A stretch of 32,447 nucleotides of DNA from NCBI RefSeq assembly GCF_002551245.1, contig NZ_NTGZ01000061.1, positions 1-32,447 on the forward strand, given 5' to 3'. Shown here piece by piece: positions 1-7,821 of the stretch. Made by a program: the position numbers and the translations under genes. The notes below the pieces were generated by a model. It searched no databases and had not been told where the DNA came from. It saw nothing but the letters and a program-made list of their open reading frames with translations. The DNA is from Streptomyces sp. rh34 (lineage in GTDB: Bacteria > Actinomycetota > Actinomycetes > Streptomycetales > Streptomycetaceae). Position 1 is the stretch's first letter, and the number at the start of each line of letters is the position of its first letter.

Positions 1-28
1 CGCCATCAGAGATGTGTATAAGAGACAG
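1..28. other. Sequencing-adapter remnant (Nextera/Tn5 mosaic end)
   Basis: Bases 10-28 read AGATGTGTATAAGAGACAG, identical to the 19-bp mosaic end carried by Nextera tagmentation adapters. Genomic sequence probably begins at 29. Nothing upstream of this point should be interpreted biologically. Confidence 0.93.
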
Positions 29-253
29 GCGGCGGGTGGGGTGGGCCATGGGGACTCCCTGAGCGGCGGACGGGCGGGGTGGACGGTCGCGTCGAGTATG
101 GAGTCGCACCCCTACCGTTGGGCAGGTACCTGCCAAGAGTTGGCCGGACCGTCGCCGGCCGGTCGGCCGGGCCGCATCCGTTGTTCGCCGTTCCTCGTGT
201 GCGCGAGGCGCCCGGCCGTGGGCGTCAACCGCTCGGCCGTACGCGTGCGCTGC
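29..253. other. Non-coding stretch downstream of the nik operon
   Basis: No convincing gene is seen here; the open frames have no recognisable protein. Bases 121-134 form a perfect 14-bp palindrome, GGCAGGTACCTGCC, and 156-170 is rich in CCGG/GGCC repeats. Either could help end transcription arriving on the minus strand from the ABC operon, but no T-tract follows. Confidence 0.4.
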
Positions 254-934
254 TCAGCCGACCGCCACGCGCTCGCTTGCGGCGGTCCGCTCGCCCCAGC
301 GGACCGTACGGTCGCACCAGCGCTCCAGCAGCACCCGGTCATGGCCGACCGCGAGCAGGGCCGCCCCGGACTCGGAGCGATAGCGCTCGACCACGGCGAC
401 CAGGGCGGCCGTCGTGGAGGCGTCGAGCATCGCGGTCATCTCGTCGCAGATCAGCAGCCGGGGCTCCAGCACCAGGGCCCGTGCCAGACAGGCCCGCTGG
501 AGCTGGCCGTCGCTCACCGCGTGCGGGCGGCGCTCCAGCAGCTCCTCGGAGAGACCGACGAGCGGGGCCAGTTCCGCCACCCGCTCGGGGACGTCCCGGC
601 GGCGCCCGGTGGACCGCAGCGGCTGGGCGATCAGTTCGCGCAGACTGAGCCGGGGGTCGGCGGAGAGCCGGGGCTGCTGGAAGACGACGCCGACGGCCGT
701 GCGCTGCTCGCGCGGGGCCCGGTGCCGCCAGCCGCGTATCACCGTGCCGTCGAGGGTCATGGTTCCGGAGTCCGGGCGGTGCAGGAGGGCGGCGACCTTG
801 GCCAGGGTGGACTTGCCGCAGCCGCTGGGACCCAGCAGCCCGACCGCCTCGCCCGCCGCGACGTGCAGGGACACCTCGCGGACGACGGGGTCGCGGCGGT
901 CGTATCCGGCGGTGATCCGGGTCAGCTCAAGCAT
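254..934 (-). CDS. nikE: Nickel/peptide ABC transporter ATPase (NikE-like)
   Basis: This is the second ATP-binding subunit of the importer encoded by the five genes up to 5377. It would hydrolyse ATP on the cytoplasmic face to drive nickel (or peptide) uptake. The 226-residue product shows Walker A GPSGCGKS (35-42), a Q-loop near 86 (FQQ), signature VSDGQLQR (140-147), Walker B LLICDE (160-165) and an H-loop histidine near 198. The signature has Asp where LSGGQ has Gly. At 226 residues it is shorter than its partner and lacks the oligopeptide-transporter C-terminal extension. The ATG at 934 overlaps the end of the upstream ATPase by 8 bp, so translation is coupled. It is the last gene of the operon. 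The nickel assignment depends on the Nur-like box in front of the binding protein; a peptide transporter is the alternative. Confidence 0.75.
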   Translation of the reverse strand: MLELTRITAGYDRRDPVVREVSLHVAAGEAVGLLGPSGCGKSTLAKVAALLHRPDSGTMTLDGTVIRGWRHRAPREQRTAVGVVFQQPRLSADPRLSLRELIAQPLRSTGRRRDVPERVAELAPLVGLSEELLERRPHAVSDGQLQRACLARALVLEPRLLICDEMTAMLDASTTAALVAVVERYRSESGAALLAVGHDRVLLERWCDRTVRWGERTAASERVAVG

Positions 935-1925
935 CGGCGGCCTCCTTGAGGGGGTGCGTCCGGCCGGTGGGCGCGTGGTGGCAGGCCAGGTCCGACGCGA
1001 AGGCCGGGCGTTCCCCGGTGCAGCGGGCGTCGGCGTACGCGCAGCGGGCGGCGAACGCGCAGCCCTCGGGCAGCGCCCCGAGCTCCGGCGGCATCCCGGG
1101 GATCGGAGCGAAGTCCCGCTCGGGCAGGGCGTCCAGCAGGCCTCTGGCGTACGGGTGGCGGGGGCCGGGTGCGCCGAAGAACGGGGCCGCGTCGGCGATC
1201 TCGACGATGCGGCCCGCGTACATCACGGCGACCCGGTCCGCGATCCGTTCGGCGGCGGCCAGGTCGTGGGTGATGATCAGCAGCGCCCGGCCCTTGTCGG
1301 TGTGGCGGCGCAGTTCGTCGACGGTCCGCTCGACGAGGTCCCGGTCGAGCCCGGTGGTCGGTTCGTCGGCGAGCAGCAGCGGGGCGTCGCCGATCAGGGC
1401 GAGGGCGGTCGCGGCGCGCTGGGCGAGGCCGCCGGAGAGTTCGTGCGGGTAGCGGTCGAGGTGGCCCTCGGGGAACGAGGCGCGGTCGGCGGCCGCCACG
1501 GCTGCCTTCGGCAGCTCGCTCCCCCGCGCCCCGGTCAGCTCGCGCAGGCTCTCCTCCAGCTGGGCCCGGACGGTGCGCACGGGGGTGAGGTGGGCGGCGG
1601 GGCTCTGCGGTACGAGGCCGATGCGCCGTCCCCGTACGGTGCGGGCGAGGGTGCGCTCGTCGGCGGTCAGCAGGTCCGTGTCCCCGCCGAGCACCGCGCT
1701 GCCGGTGGTCGCCGCGTTGGCGGGCAGCAGTCCGAGCAGGGCGGAGGCCAGGACCGACTTGCCGCAGCCGCTCTCGCCGACCAGGGCCAGGCACTCCCCC
1801 GGAGCGACGGAGAAGCGGGCGTCGGTGACGGCCGCGATGTCCCGGCCGCCGCGCATCCGGAAGCGGACGGAGAGGTTCTGCACGTCGAGGACGGGCACAC
1901 CGGTGTTCTCACGGTCGTCGGTCAC
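927..1925 (-). CDS. nikD: Nickel/peptide ABC transporter ATPase (NikD/DppD-like)
   Basis: First ATP-binding subunit of the importer, 332 residues. Motifs are Walker A GESGCGKS (50-57), signature LSGGLAQ (163-169), Walker B LLLADE (183-188) and H-loop His220. The C-terminal oligopeptide-transporter extension holds four cysteines (289, 295, 302, 315) spaced C-x5-C-x6-C-x12-C, the arrangement known in DppD-type ATPases and linked there to an Fe-S centre. A longer frame runs upstream to 2147, but its first 74 residues only antiparallel the permease gene. The GTG at 1925 overlaps the permease stop as GTGA and gives a normal family start, so it is chosen. The stop overlaps the next ATPase start by 8 bp. 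Confidence 0.78.
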   Translation of the reverse strand: MTDDRENTGVPVLDVQNLSVRFRMRGGRDIAAVTDARFSVAPGECLALVGESGCGKSVLASALLGLLPANAATTGSAVLGGDTDLLTADERTLARTVRGRRIGLVPQSPAAHLTPVRTVRAQLEESLRELTGARGSELPKAAVAAADRASFPEGHLDRYPHELSGGLAQRAATALALIGDAPLLLADEPTTGLDRDLVERTVDELRRHTDKGRALLIITHDLAAAERIADRVAVMYAGRIVEIADAAPFFGAPGPRHPYARGLLDALPERDFAPIPGMPPELGALPEGCAFAARCAYADARCTGERPAFASDLACHHAPTGRTHPLKEAADA

Positions 1926-2779
1926 AGCATCAGCTCCGATTTCCGGCGCGGGTTGATCCGGTCGCGCCAGGCTCCGGCGAGTCCCGCGAGCGCGAGGGTC
2001 GGGATGATCAGGAAGAGGCCGGGGAAGAGGCTGGGCCACCAGTCGCCCGCGAGCAGCGAACCGCGCGCGGACTGGACGAGGTTGCCGAGGCTCGCCTGAT
2101 GGGCCGGGAGCCCCAGCCCGAGGAAGGACAGCGCGGACTCGTGCCACATCGCGTGCGGCACCATCAGCACCGCCGCCAGCCCGGCCTGCGGGAGCACGCC
2201 GGGCAGCAGGTGGCGCACGATGACCCGGGTGCGGGAGGCGCCGCCGGAGACGGCCGCGTCGATGAAGGGGCGCGAGCGCAGCGAGAGCACCTCGGAGCGG
2301 ACGATCCGGGCGGTGGACAGCCAGTGCGTCAGGGCGACCGAGATGATCACCGGCCAGACACCGGGCCGGAACATCGCGACGATGAAGATGCCGAGCAGCA
2401 GATGCGGCACGGAGGACAGGGCGTCGACGATCCGCATCACGACCCGGTCCGTCCAGCCGCCGAACGCCCCGGCGAGCGCGCCGATCGCGGTGCCGATGAC
2501 GGTGGCGGTGAGGGCCGCGACCAGGCCGACGAGCAGGGATACCCGCAGGCCGTAGACGCAGCGCAGCAGGAGGTCGCGGCCGACGTCGTCGGTGCCGAAC
2601 GGGTGGGCCCAGGACGGCGGGTCGAGCTTGTTGGCCAGGTCGACGGCCTGCTGGTCGAGCTGGGCCAGCGGCGGGACGACGAGGACGGCGAGCAGGACGG
2701 CGACGACGATCGTGGCCGAGGTGACGATCCGGACGCGGCGTGTGGTGCGGCCGGGGAGGGCGAGCGTGGTCTCAGCCAT
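1922..2779 (-). CDS. nikC: ABC transporter permease (NikC/DppC-like)
   Basis: Inner-membrane permease of 285 residues. A first hydrophobic helix lies near residues 19-42, followed by a periplasmic-type loop with the PFGTDDVGRD motif typical of DppC/OppC/NikC proteins, then about five further membrane segments. The EAA loop that docks on the ATPases is visible around residues 180-205 (SGGASRTRVIVRHLLPGV). It overlaps the other permease by 8 bp and the next ATPase by 4 bp. It pairs with the NikB-like permease to form the translocation channel. Confidence 0.82.
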   Translation of the reverse strand: MAETTLALPGRTTRRVRIVTSATIVVAVLLAVLVVPPLAQLDQQAVDLANKLDPPSWAHPFGTDDVGRDLLLRCVYGLRVSLLVGLVAALTATVIGTAIGALAGAFGGWTDRVVMRIVDALSSVPHLLLGIFIVAMFRPGVWPVIISVALTHWLSTARIVRSEVLSLRSRPFIDAAVSGGASRTRVIVRHLLPGVLPQAGLAAVLMVPHAMWHESALSFLGLGLPAHQASLGNLVQSARGSLLAGDWWPSLFPGLFLIIPTLALAGLAGAWRDRINPRRKSELML

Positions 2780-3764
2780 CGAAGGCCACCCGGGGGTCGG
2801 CGAGTCCGTAGAGGAGGTCGGAGAGCAGGTTGCCGAGCAGTACGGCGGCGGTGGCGAGCACCGTGAGCGCGGCGAGCAGGGAGAAGTCCACCGAGGTGGC
2901 GGCCTCCACCGTGGCGGCGGCGATGCCGGGCCAGCTGAACACCGTCTCCACGAGCAGCGCGCCGGTGATGAGTTCGGGGACGCGGGAGCCGATCAGGGTG
3001 AGCATCGGCAGCATCCCGGAGCGCAGTGCGTGACCGAGGAGCACGGTGCGCTCGCTCAGGCCCCTGGCGCGGGCGCCGCGTACCGGATCCTCGGCGAGGG
3101 CGTCGGCGACGCCCTGGCGTACGTACAGGAAGAACCACGGCAGCTGGGAGACGCCGAGGACGGCCGCGGGCAGCACCAGGTGGGAGGCGACCTGGCCGAA
3201 GGTGACGACGTCGCTGGCGGCGTCGGTGAGTCCGCCGGCCGGGAGGACGTCCAGCTTGAGGGCGAAGAACCAGATGGCGAGCAGCCCGAGCCAGAAGGCG
3301 GGCGCTGCCTCCAGGGTGTACGCGGCGGAGCTGACGCACCGGTCGAGCCAGCCGCCGGGTTTGCGGGCGGCGAGGACGCCGAGGCCGGTGCCGAGCAGGA
3401 TCGCGACGAGGAAGGCGGTGGCGGCGAGCAGGACGGACCAGCCCATGCGCTCCGCGATGACGTCGGCGACCGGCTGGCGCATGACGCTGGAGTCCCCGAG
3501 GTCGCCCTGGAGCGCCGAGGTCAGCCAGTCCCACCAGCGGGCGACGAGCGGCTGGTCGACGCCGAGGTTGGCCCGCAGCTGGTCGAGGTTCTCCTGTGAT
3601 GCGGTGAGTCCGGCGGTGCCCGCGTAGGCCTTGACCGGGTCGAAGGGGGAGGCGGCGGCGACGGCGAAGACGCCGAAGGTGACGACGCCGAGGACGGGAA
3701 CGGCGAACAGGACCCGCCGTCCCGCCATCCGCGCCATCGGCCCCCAGGGGAGGCGTCGGCTCAC
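2772..3764 (-). CDS. nikB: ABC transporter permease (NikB/DppB-like)
   Basis: Second channel subunit, 330 residues from the GTG at 3764. That start overlaps the stop of the binding-protein gene as GTGA; a frame extending to 3812 would overlap it by 52 bp and adds a charged leader without family character. An N-terminal membrane helix (RRVLFAVPVLGVVTFGVF) is followed by a large extracytoplasmic loop and about five helices. The EAA loop is seen in ARGLSERTVLLGHALRSG, then PELITGALLVETVFSWPG, a hallmark of the DppB/NikB family. Translational coupling ties it to the upstream lipoprotein. Confidence 0.82.
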   Translation of the reverse strand: MSRRLPWGPMARMAGRRVLFAVPVLGVVTFGVFAVAAASPFDPVKAYAGTAGLTASQENLDQLRANLGVDQPLVARWWDWLTSALQGDLGDSSVMRQPVADVIAERMGWSVLLAATAFLVAILLGTGLGVLAARKPGGWLDRCVSSAAYTLEAAPAFWLGLLAIWFFALKLDVLPAGGLTDAASDVVTFGQVASHLVLPAAVLGVSQLPWFFLYVRQGVADALAEDPVRGARARGLSERTVLLGHALRSGMLPMLTLIGSRVPELITGALLVETVFSWPGIAAATVEAATSVDFSLLAALTVLATAAVLLGNLLSDLLYGLADPRVAFDG

Positions 3765-5377
3765 TTCTTCGAGCCTCCGGAACCCTCGGTGGACCACTTC
3801 TCGACGTTCCACCAGGGGCCGGAGGCCAGCCCGTGGTCGTGCGGCTCGACCTGGGTGGTGAGGGGGCCGAAGCGGTCGTCGACGACGTAGAGGTGGTCGA
3901 TGTGGGTGAGGAAGGTGTAGCCCGGGTTCTTCACCAGCTCGCGCTGGACGGTGTCGTAGGCCTTCTTGCGCTCGGTCTTGTCACCGCTCCGGCGGCCCGC
4001 CTCGATCGCGGCGTCGACGGCCTTGTTGTCGTACCAGGCCATGTTGTTGAAGCCGTCGCCCGCGAGGGAGGACTTCAGCAGGGTGTACTGGTCGAAGTCG
4101 GGGTCGGCGGGTGAGCCGCCGCCCGCGAGCACGGCGTCGTGTTTCATCCGGGGCTCGATGACCTCCCAGCTGCCGGCCTCGGCGGTGATGGCGATGCCGG
4201 CCTTCTTGGCGTCGGAGGCGTAGGCGAGGGCGTGCTCCTGGCGGAGCTTGTCACCGGTGAGGTACCAGAGCGGGAAGGCGGCGCGGACGCCGTCCTTGAC
4301 CCGGACGCCGTCCTTGCCGGGCTTCCATCCGGCCTCGTCCAGGATCTTCTTGGCGGCGGCGAGGTCGTGGGGGCGCTCGGTGCCCTGGGTGAACCACTCG
4401 CTGTCGGTGGGGACGGGCCCGTAGGCGGGCTTGCCGTCACCGTTGAGGATGGCGTCGACCATGGTCTCGCGGTCGACGGCGATGTCGAGGGCGCGGCGCA
4501 CGGCGGTGTCGCCGGCGACCTTGTTGTGGGTCGGCAGGGTCACCGTGCGGTAGTCGTAGGTGGTGGCGGTGACCGTCTTCTTGCTCGTGTCGTCCGCGAA
4601 GCCCTTGGCGAGGTTGGGCGGCAGGATCGCGCCGTCGAGGTCGCCGGAGCGCAGCCGGGTGGCGCGCACGTCGTCGTCCTTGATGATCGCCATGGTGAAC
4701 TTCTTCACCTCGGGCTCGCCGCCCCAGTAGTGGGGGTTGGCGGTGAAGCTGAGCTTCTCGCCCTTGGACCACTTGGTGAGGACGTAGGGCCCGGTGCCGA
4801 TGGGGCGGGTGGTGAAGGCTCCGGTGTTGACGTCCTGCTCGCCCGCGACGTGCTGGGGGGCGATGGGCAGGACGGTCCGTTGGGCGAACGGCGCGTAGGG
4901 GTACTTGAGCGTGAAGACGACCGTGTCCTCACCCTTCGCCGTGACGTCCTTGACGGCGTCCAGCTCGGTGCGGGAGGCGTTGTTGGTCTTCTCGTCGAGG
5001 ATGGTGCGGTAGGTGAAGACAACGTCCTTGGCGCCGAACGGCTTCCCGTCGCTGAACTTCACGCCCTGGCGCAGCTTGTACGTGTACGTCAGGCCGTCGG
5101 CGCTGATTTCGGGGAGTTCGGCGGCGAGGGCGGGGCGGAGCTTCATGTCCGCGTCCAGGGCGAGCAGTCCGTCGAAGATCTTGGAGTTGCCGTCCTTGCC
5201 GTAGCCGAGCAGCGGGCTCAGGCTGTCGGGCTCGTAGGCGATGCCGACGACGGCCGAGGTGGACGCCGATCCGGATCCGCTCCCGGCGCTGTCCGGGTTC
5301 GAGCAGGCCGCGGCGGTCAGGGACAGGGTGGTCACCAGCGCGGTGGCGACCGCCACCCGTATCGATCGGGCCGTCAT
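3761..5377 (-). CDS. nikA: ABC transporter substrate-binding lipoprotein, family 5 (NikA/DppA-like)
   Basis: Extracytoplasmic solute receptor for the importer, 538 residues, the usual size for family-5 binding proteins. It has a basic N-terminus, a hydrophobic signal stretch and an Ala-rich lipobox ending at Cys25, so it should be lipid-anchored outside the cell. Family features include EPDSLSPLLGYG, DGLTYTYKLRQGVKFSDG and YPYAPFA. The frame can be extended to a TTG at 5398, but the ATG at 5377 has AGGGA about 10 bases upstream and is preferred. It is the first gene of the operon; the Nur-like box at 5411-5427 lies just upstream. The ligand cannot be read from the protein alone: nickel is favoured by the operator, peptides are the alternative. 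Confidence 0.78.
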   Translation of the reverse strand: MTARSIRVAVATALVTTLSLTAAACSNPDSAGSGSGSASTSAVVGIAYEPDSLSPLLGYGKDGNSKIFDGLLALDADMKLRPALAAELPEISADGLTYTYKLRQGVKFSDGKPFGAKDVVFTYRTILDEKTNNASRTELDAVKDVTAKGEDTVVFTLKYPYAPFAQRTVLPIAPQHVAGEQDVNTGAFTTRPIGTGPYVLTKWSKGEKLSFTANPHYWGGEPEVKKFTMAIIKDDDVRATRLRSGDLDGAILPPNLAKGFADDTSKKTVTATTYDYRTVTLPTHNKVAGDTAVRRALDIAVDRETMVDAILNGDGKPAYGPVPTDSEWFTQGTERPHDLAAAKKILDEAGWKPGKDGVRVKDGVRAAFPLWYLTGDKLRQEHALAYASDAKKAGIAITAEAGSWEVIEPRMKHDAVLAGGGSPADPDFDQYTLLKSSLAGDGFNNMAWYDNKAVDAAIEAGRRSGDKTERKKAYDTVQRELVKNPGYTFLTHIDHLYVVDDRFGPLTTQVEPHDHGLASGPWWNVEKWSTEGSGGSKK

Positions 5378-5410
5378 AGTCTGCACATCCCTGTTCAAGA
5401 TCGGCTGTTA

Positions 5411-5427
5411 TTGCGAACAGTGTGCAA
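5411..5427 (-). promoter_or_regulatory. Nur-type operator (nickel-responsive) before nikA
   Basis: The plus strand reads TTGCGAACAGTGTGCAA, a TTGC-N9-GCAA inverted repeat 17 bp long. This fits the Nur consensus tTGCaa-N5-ttGCAA known from S. coelicolor nikABCDE and sodF. On the minus strand a TTTAAT (5432-5427) abuts it and could be the -10, so bound Nur would cover the start of transcription. No good -35 was found. Confidence 0.65.
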
Positions 5428-5446
5428 TTAAACAGCACGTAAAAGA

Positions 5447-5490
5447 CCCTGGTACAGCCCGCCTCGACTGACGAGACGGGTGTACCAGGG
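5447..5490 (-). terminator. Intrinsic terminator of the acyl-CoA dehydrogenase operon
   Basis: Arms CCCTGGTACA (5447-5456) and TGTACCAGGG (5481-5490) pair exactly, and the stem continues inward through CCCG/CGGG and CTCG/CGAG with one bulge. Read on the minus strand the stem is followed by TCTTTTA, a short U-tract. It sits 23 bases past the acyl-CoA dehydrogenase stop and insulates the nik promoter. Confidence 0.82.
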
Positions 5491-5512
5491 CCGATGCCTC
5501 CGAGGACGCCCC

Positions 5513-6631
5513 CTACGGAGCCGGAAGCTCCGCCAGCTCCGCGACGGTCCGACGATGACGGCCCGCCGTGCCGTACGCGATCGAGTCGGCCTTGGCGCGC
5601 TTCAGGTACAGGTGCGCGGGGTGTTCCCAGGTCATGCCGATCCCGCCGTGCAGCTGGACGCACTCCTCGGCGGCGTGGACCGCGACGCCGGAGCAGTACG
5701 CCTGGGCCACCGCGACCGCGAGCGGGGCGTCGGGGCTCCCGGTGGCGAGGGCGTCGGCGGCGTTGCGGGCGGCGGCGCGGGCCGAGACGACCTCCAGCCA
5801 GAGCTGCGCCATCCGGTGCTTGAGCGACTGGAACGAACCCACGGGCCGGTTGAACTGGTGGCGTTCCCGGGTGTACCGGACGGTCTCGGTCAGACACCAC
5901 TCCGCGAGGCCGAGCTGTTCGGAGGCGAGCAGTCCGGCTCCGGCGAGCAGTCCGCGCCGTACGGCGGTGGCGCTCGCGTCCCCGTCGGCCAGCAGGGTCC
6001 CGGCGGCCCCGGTCAGGGTGACCGCGGCCAGGGGCCGGGTCAGGTCGAGCGGGACGAGCGGCTGTACGGCGACGCCGGGGTCGGCCGCCCCGACGGCGTA
6101 CAGGCCCTCGGAGGTCGGCACCAGCAGCACATCGGCCACCGCCGCGTCGGCGACGCCGCGTACCGTCCCGTCCAGCGCGGCGAGCACCGCTCCCGCCGCG
6201 GCGGGCGGGGTCGCGAAGGGCACGGCGAGCACGGCCGTCCGGGCGCCGGAGGACAGCTCGCCCAGGAGCGCGGCGGCCGGACCGTCCCCGGCGCCCAGCG
6301 CGAGCAGGGTCTCGGTGGCCACGACGGAGCTGGTCAGATACGGGGCGGGGGCCACGGCCCGGCCGAGCTCCTCCAGGACCACGGCGGCCTCGCGGTGGGA
6401 CGCGCCCTGGCCGCCGAGCCTCTCGGGCACGAGGAGGCCTGCCGCGCCGATGCCGGTGGCCAGCGAGGACCACAGCCGCGGGTCGTACGGCGTGTCGGAC
6501 TCGGTCGCCGCGATCACCTTCGGCGCGTCGGCCCGGTCGGCGAGGAGGGCGCGCACGGCGGAACGCAGGTCCTCCTCGTCCTGCGAGTAGAGCAGGTCGG
6601 GGGTGGCGGGGGGCTGGGCGGGCGCGGTCAT
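5513..6631 (-). CDS. Acyl-CoA dehydrogenase family protein (smaller partner)
   Basis: A 372-residue FAD-dependent acyl-CoA dehydrogenase-like protein. The N-terminal helical domain, the middle beta domain (poorly conserved, Ala/Val rich) and the C-terminal helical domain (EWCLTETVRYTRERHQFNRP, then FQSLKHRMAQL and LHGGIGMTWEHP) are all present. The C-terminal motif that holds the base in MCAD-type enzymes reads SIAYGTAG here, without a glutamate. Its ATG overlaps the preceding dehydrogenase as ATGA. Side-by-side pairs of this kind often form heteromeric enzymes in actinobacterial sterol and fatty-acid catabolism. It is probably the non-catalytic or structural partner; the substrate is unknown. 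Confidence 0.82.
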   Translation of the reverse strand: MTAPAQPPATPDLLYSQDEEDLRSAVRALLADRADAPKVIAATESDTPYDPRLWSSLATGIGAAGLLVPERLGGQGASHREAAVVLEELGRAVAPAPYLTSSVVATETLLALGAGDGPAAALLGELSSGARTAVLAVPFATPPAAAGAVLAALDGTVRGVADAAVADVLLVPTSEGLYAVGAADPGVAVQPLVPLDLTRPLAAVTLTGAAGTLLADGDASATAVRRGLLAGAGLLASEQLGLAEWCLTETVRYTRERHQFNRPVGSFQSLKHRMAQLWLEVVSARAAARNAADALATGSPDAPLAVAVAQAYCSGVAVHAAEECVQLHGGIGMTWEHPAHLYLKRAKADSIAYGTAGRHRRTVAELAELPAP

Positions 6632-7821
6632 CGGCTCAGGTCCTTCCAGGCGACGTCCTTGTCGTTGCGGGGTTCTGCGGGCAGGCCGAGGACGCGCTCG
6701 GCCACGATGTTCAGCAGGACCTCGCTGGTGCCGCCCTCGATGGAGTTGCCCTTGGAGCGCAGATAGCGGTAGCCGGCGTCCCGTCCGGTGAAGTCGACCA
6801 GCTCCGGGCGGCTCATGGTCCAGTCGCCGTACAACAGGCCCTCGTCGCCGAGCAGTTCGACTTCCAGGCCGCTGATCTCCTGGTTGAGCCGGGCGAAGGC
6901 GAGCTTCATGCCCGAGCCCTCGGGTCCGGGCTGTCCGGCGACGAGCTGCTGGCGCAGCCGCTCACCGGTGAGCCGGGCGACCTCGGCCTCCACCCAGAGG
7001 GTCAGCAGGCGCTGGTGGGTGTCGGTGGTGCGCAGCTCGGGGCGCTCGCGCCAGGTCTTCGCGACCGGGCCGATCATTCCGCCCTCGCGCGGAATGCGGG
7101 AGCCGCCGATGGAGACGCGCTCGTTCATCAGCGTCGTCTGAGCAACCTTCCAGCCCTCGCCGACGGGGCCGAGGCGGTGACTGTCGGGGATGCGTACGCC
7201 GGTGAGGAAGACCTCGTTGAACTCGGCCTCGCCGGTGATCTGTCGCAGGGGCCGGACCTCGACGCCGGGGCCGGTCATGTCGCAGATGAAGTAGCTGATG
7301 CCGCGGTGCTTGGGCAGGTCCGGGTCGGTGCGGGCGATGAGGATCGCCCAGCGGGCCAGGTGGGCGCTGGACGTCCAGACCTTCTGCCCGTCGACGATCC
7401 AGTCGCCGGTCTCGTCCCTGGCGGCCCGGGTGGCCAGGGCCGCGAGGTCGGATCCGGCGCCGGGTTCGCTGAACAGCTGGCACCAGACCTCCTCCCCCAC
7501 CCACAGCGGGCGCAGGAAGCGCCGCTTCTGCTCGTCGGTGCCGAAGCCGAGGATGGTGGGCGCGGCCATGCCCAGGCCGATGCCGATGCGGCGCGGGTCG
7601 TTGTCGGGCGCGTCGGCGGCGGCGAGTTCGGCGTCGGCGACCTGCTGGAGGGAGCGGGGCGCGTCGAGTCCGCCGAGTCCCACCGGGTAGTGGACCCAGG
7701 CGAGGCCGGCGTCGAAGCGGGCCTTCAGGAAGTCGGTGCGGTCGGTGGTGGCGGGCGGGTGCGCGGCGAGCAGCTCGCGGGTGCGGCGGCGGACCTCGGC
7801 GGCGTCGACGGCGGGGCTCAT
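6628..7821 (-). CDS. Acyl-CoA dehydrogenase (larger partner)
   Basis: A 397-residue flavoprotein with a full acyl-CoA dehydrogenase layout: QLFSEPGAGSDLA in the FAD/substrate region (about residues 115-128), DGQKVWTS, and a C-terminal SIEGGTSEVLLNIVAERVLG. It would oxidise an acyl-CoA to the 2-enoyl-CoA and pass electrons to ETF. The start ATG at 7821 overlaps the oxidoreductase stop by 4 bp and its own stop overlaps the smaller dehydrogenase by 4 bp, so the three are co-translated. The exact position of the catalytic base is uncertain: Glu sits two residues before GTS, one residue away from the MCAD position. Confidence 0.87.
   Translation of the reverse strand: MSPAVDAAEVRRRTRELLAAHPPATTDRTDFLKARFDAGLAWVHYPVGLGGLDAPRSLQQVADAELAAADAPDNDPRRIGIGLGMAAPTILGFGTDEQKRRFLRPLWVGEEVWCQLFSEPGAGSDLAALATRAARDETGDWIVDGQKVWTSSAHLARWAILIARTDPDLPKHRGISYFICDMTGPGVEVRPLRQITGEAEFNEVFLTGVRIPDSHRLGPVGEGWKVAQTTLMNERVSIGGSRIPREGGMIGPVAKTWRERPELRTTDTHQRLLTLWVEAEVARLTGERLRQQLVAGQPGPEGSGMKLAFARLNQEISGLEVELLGDEGLLYGDWTMSRPELVDFTGRDAGYRYLRSKGNSIEGGTSEVLLNIVAERVLGLPAEPRNDKDVAWKDLSR

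Noticed and set aside
14..2099. Long plus-strand open frames over the nik genes
   Set aside because: They are low-complexity Arg/Gly/Ala shadows of the real minus-strand ABC genes.
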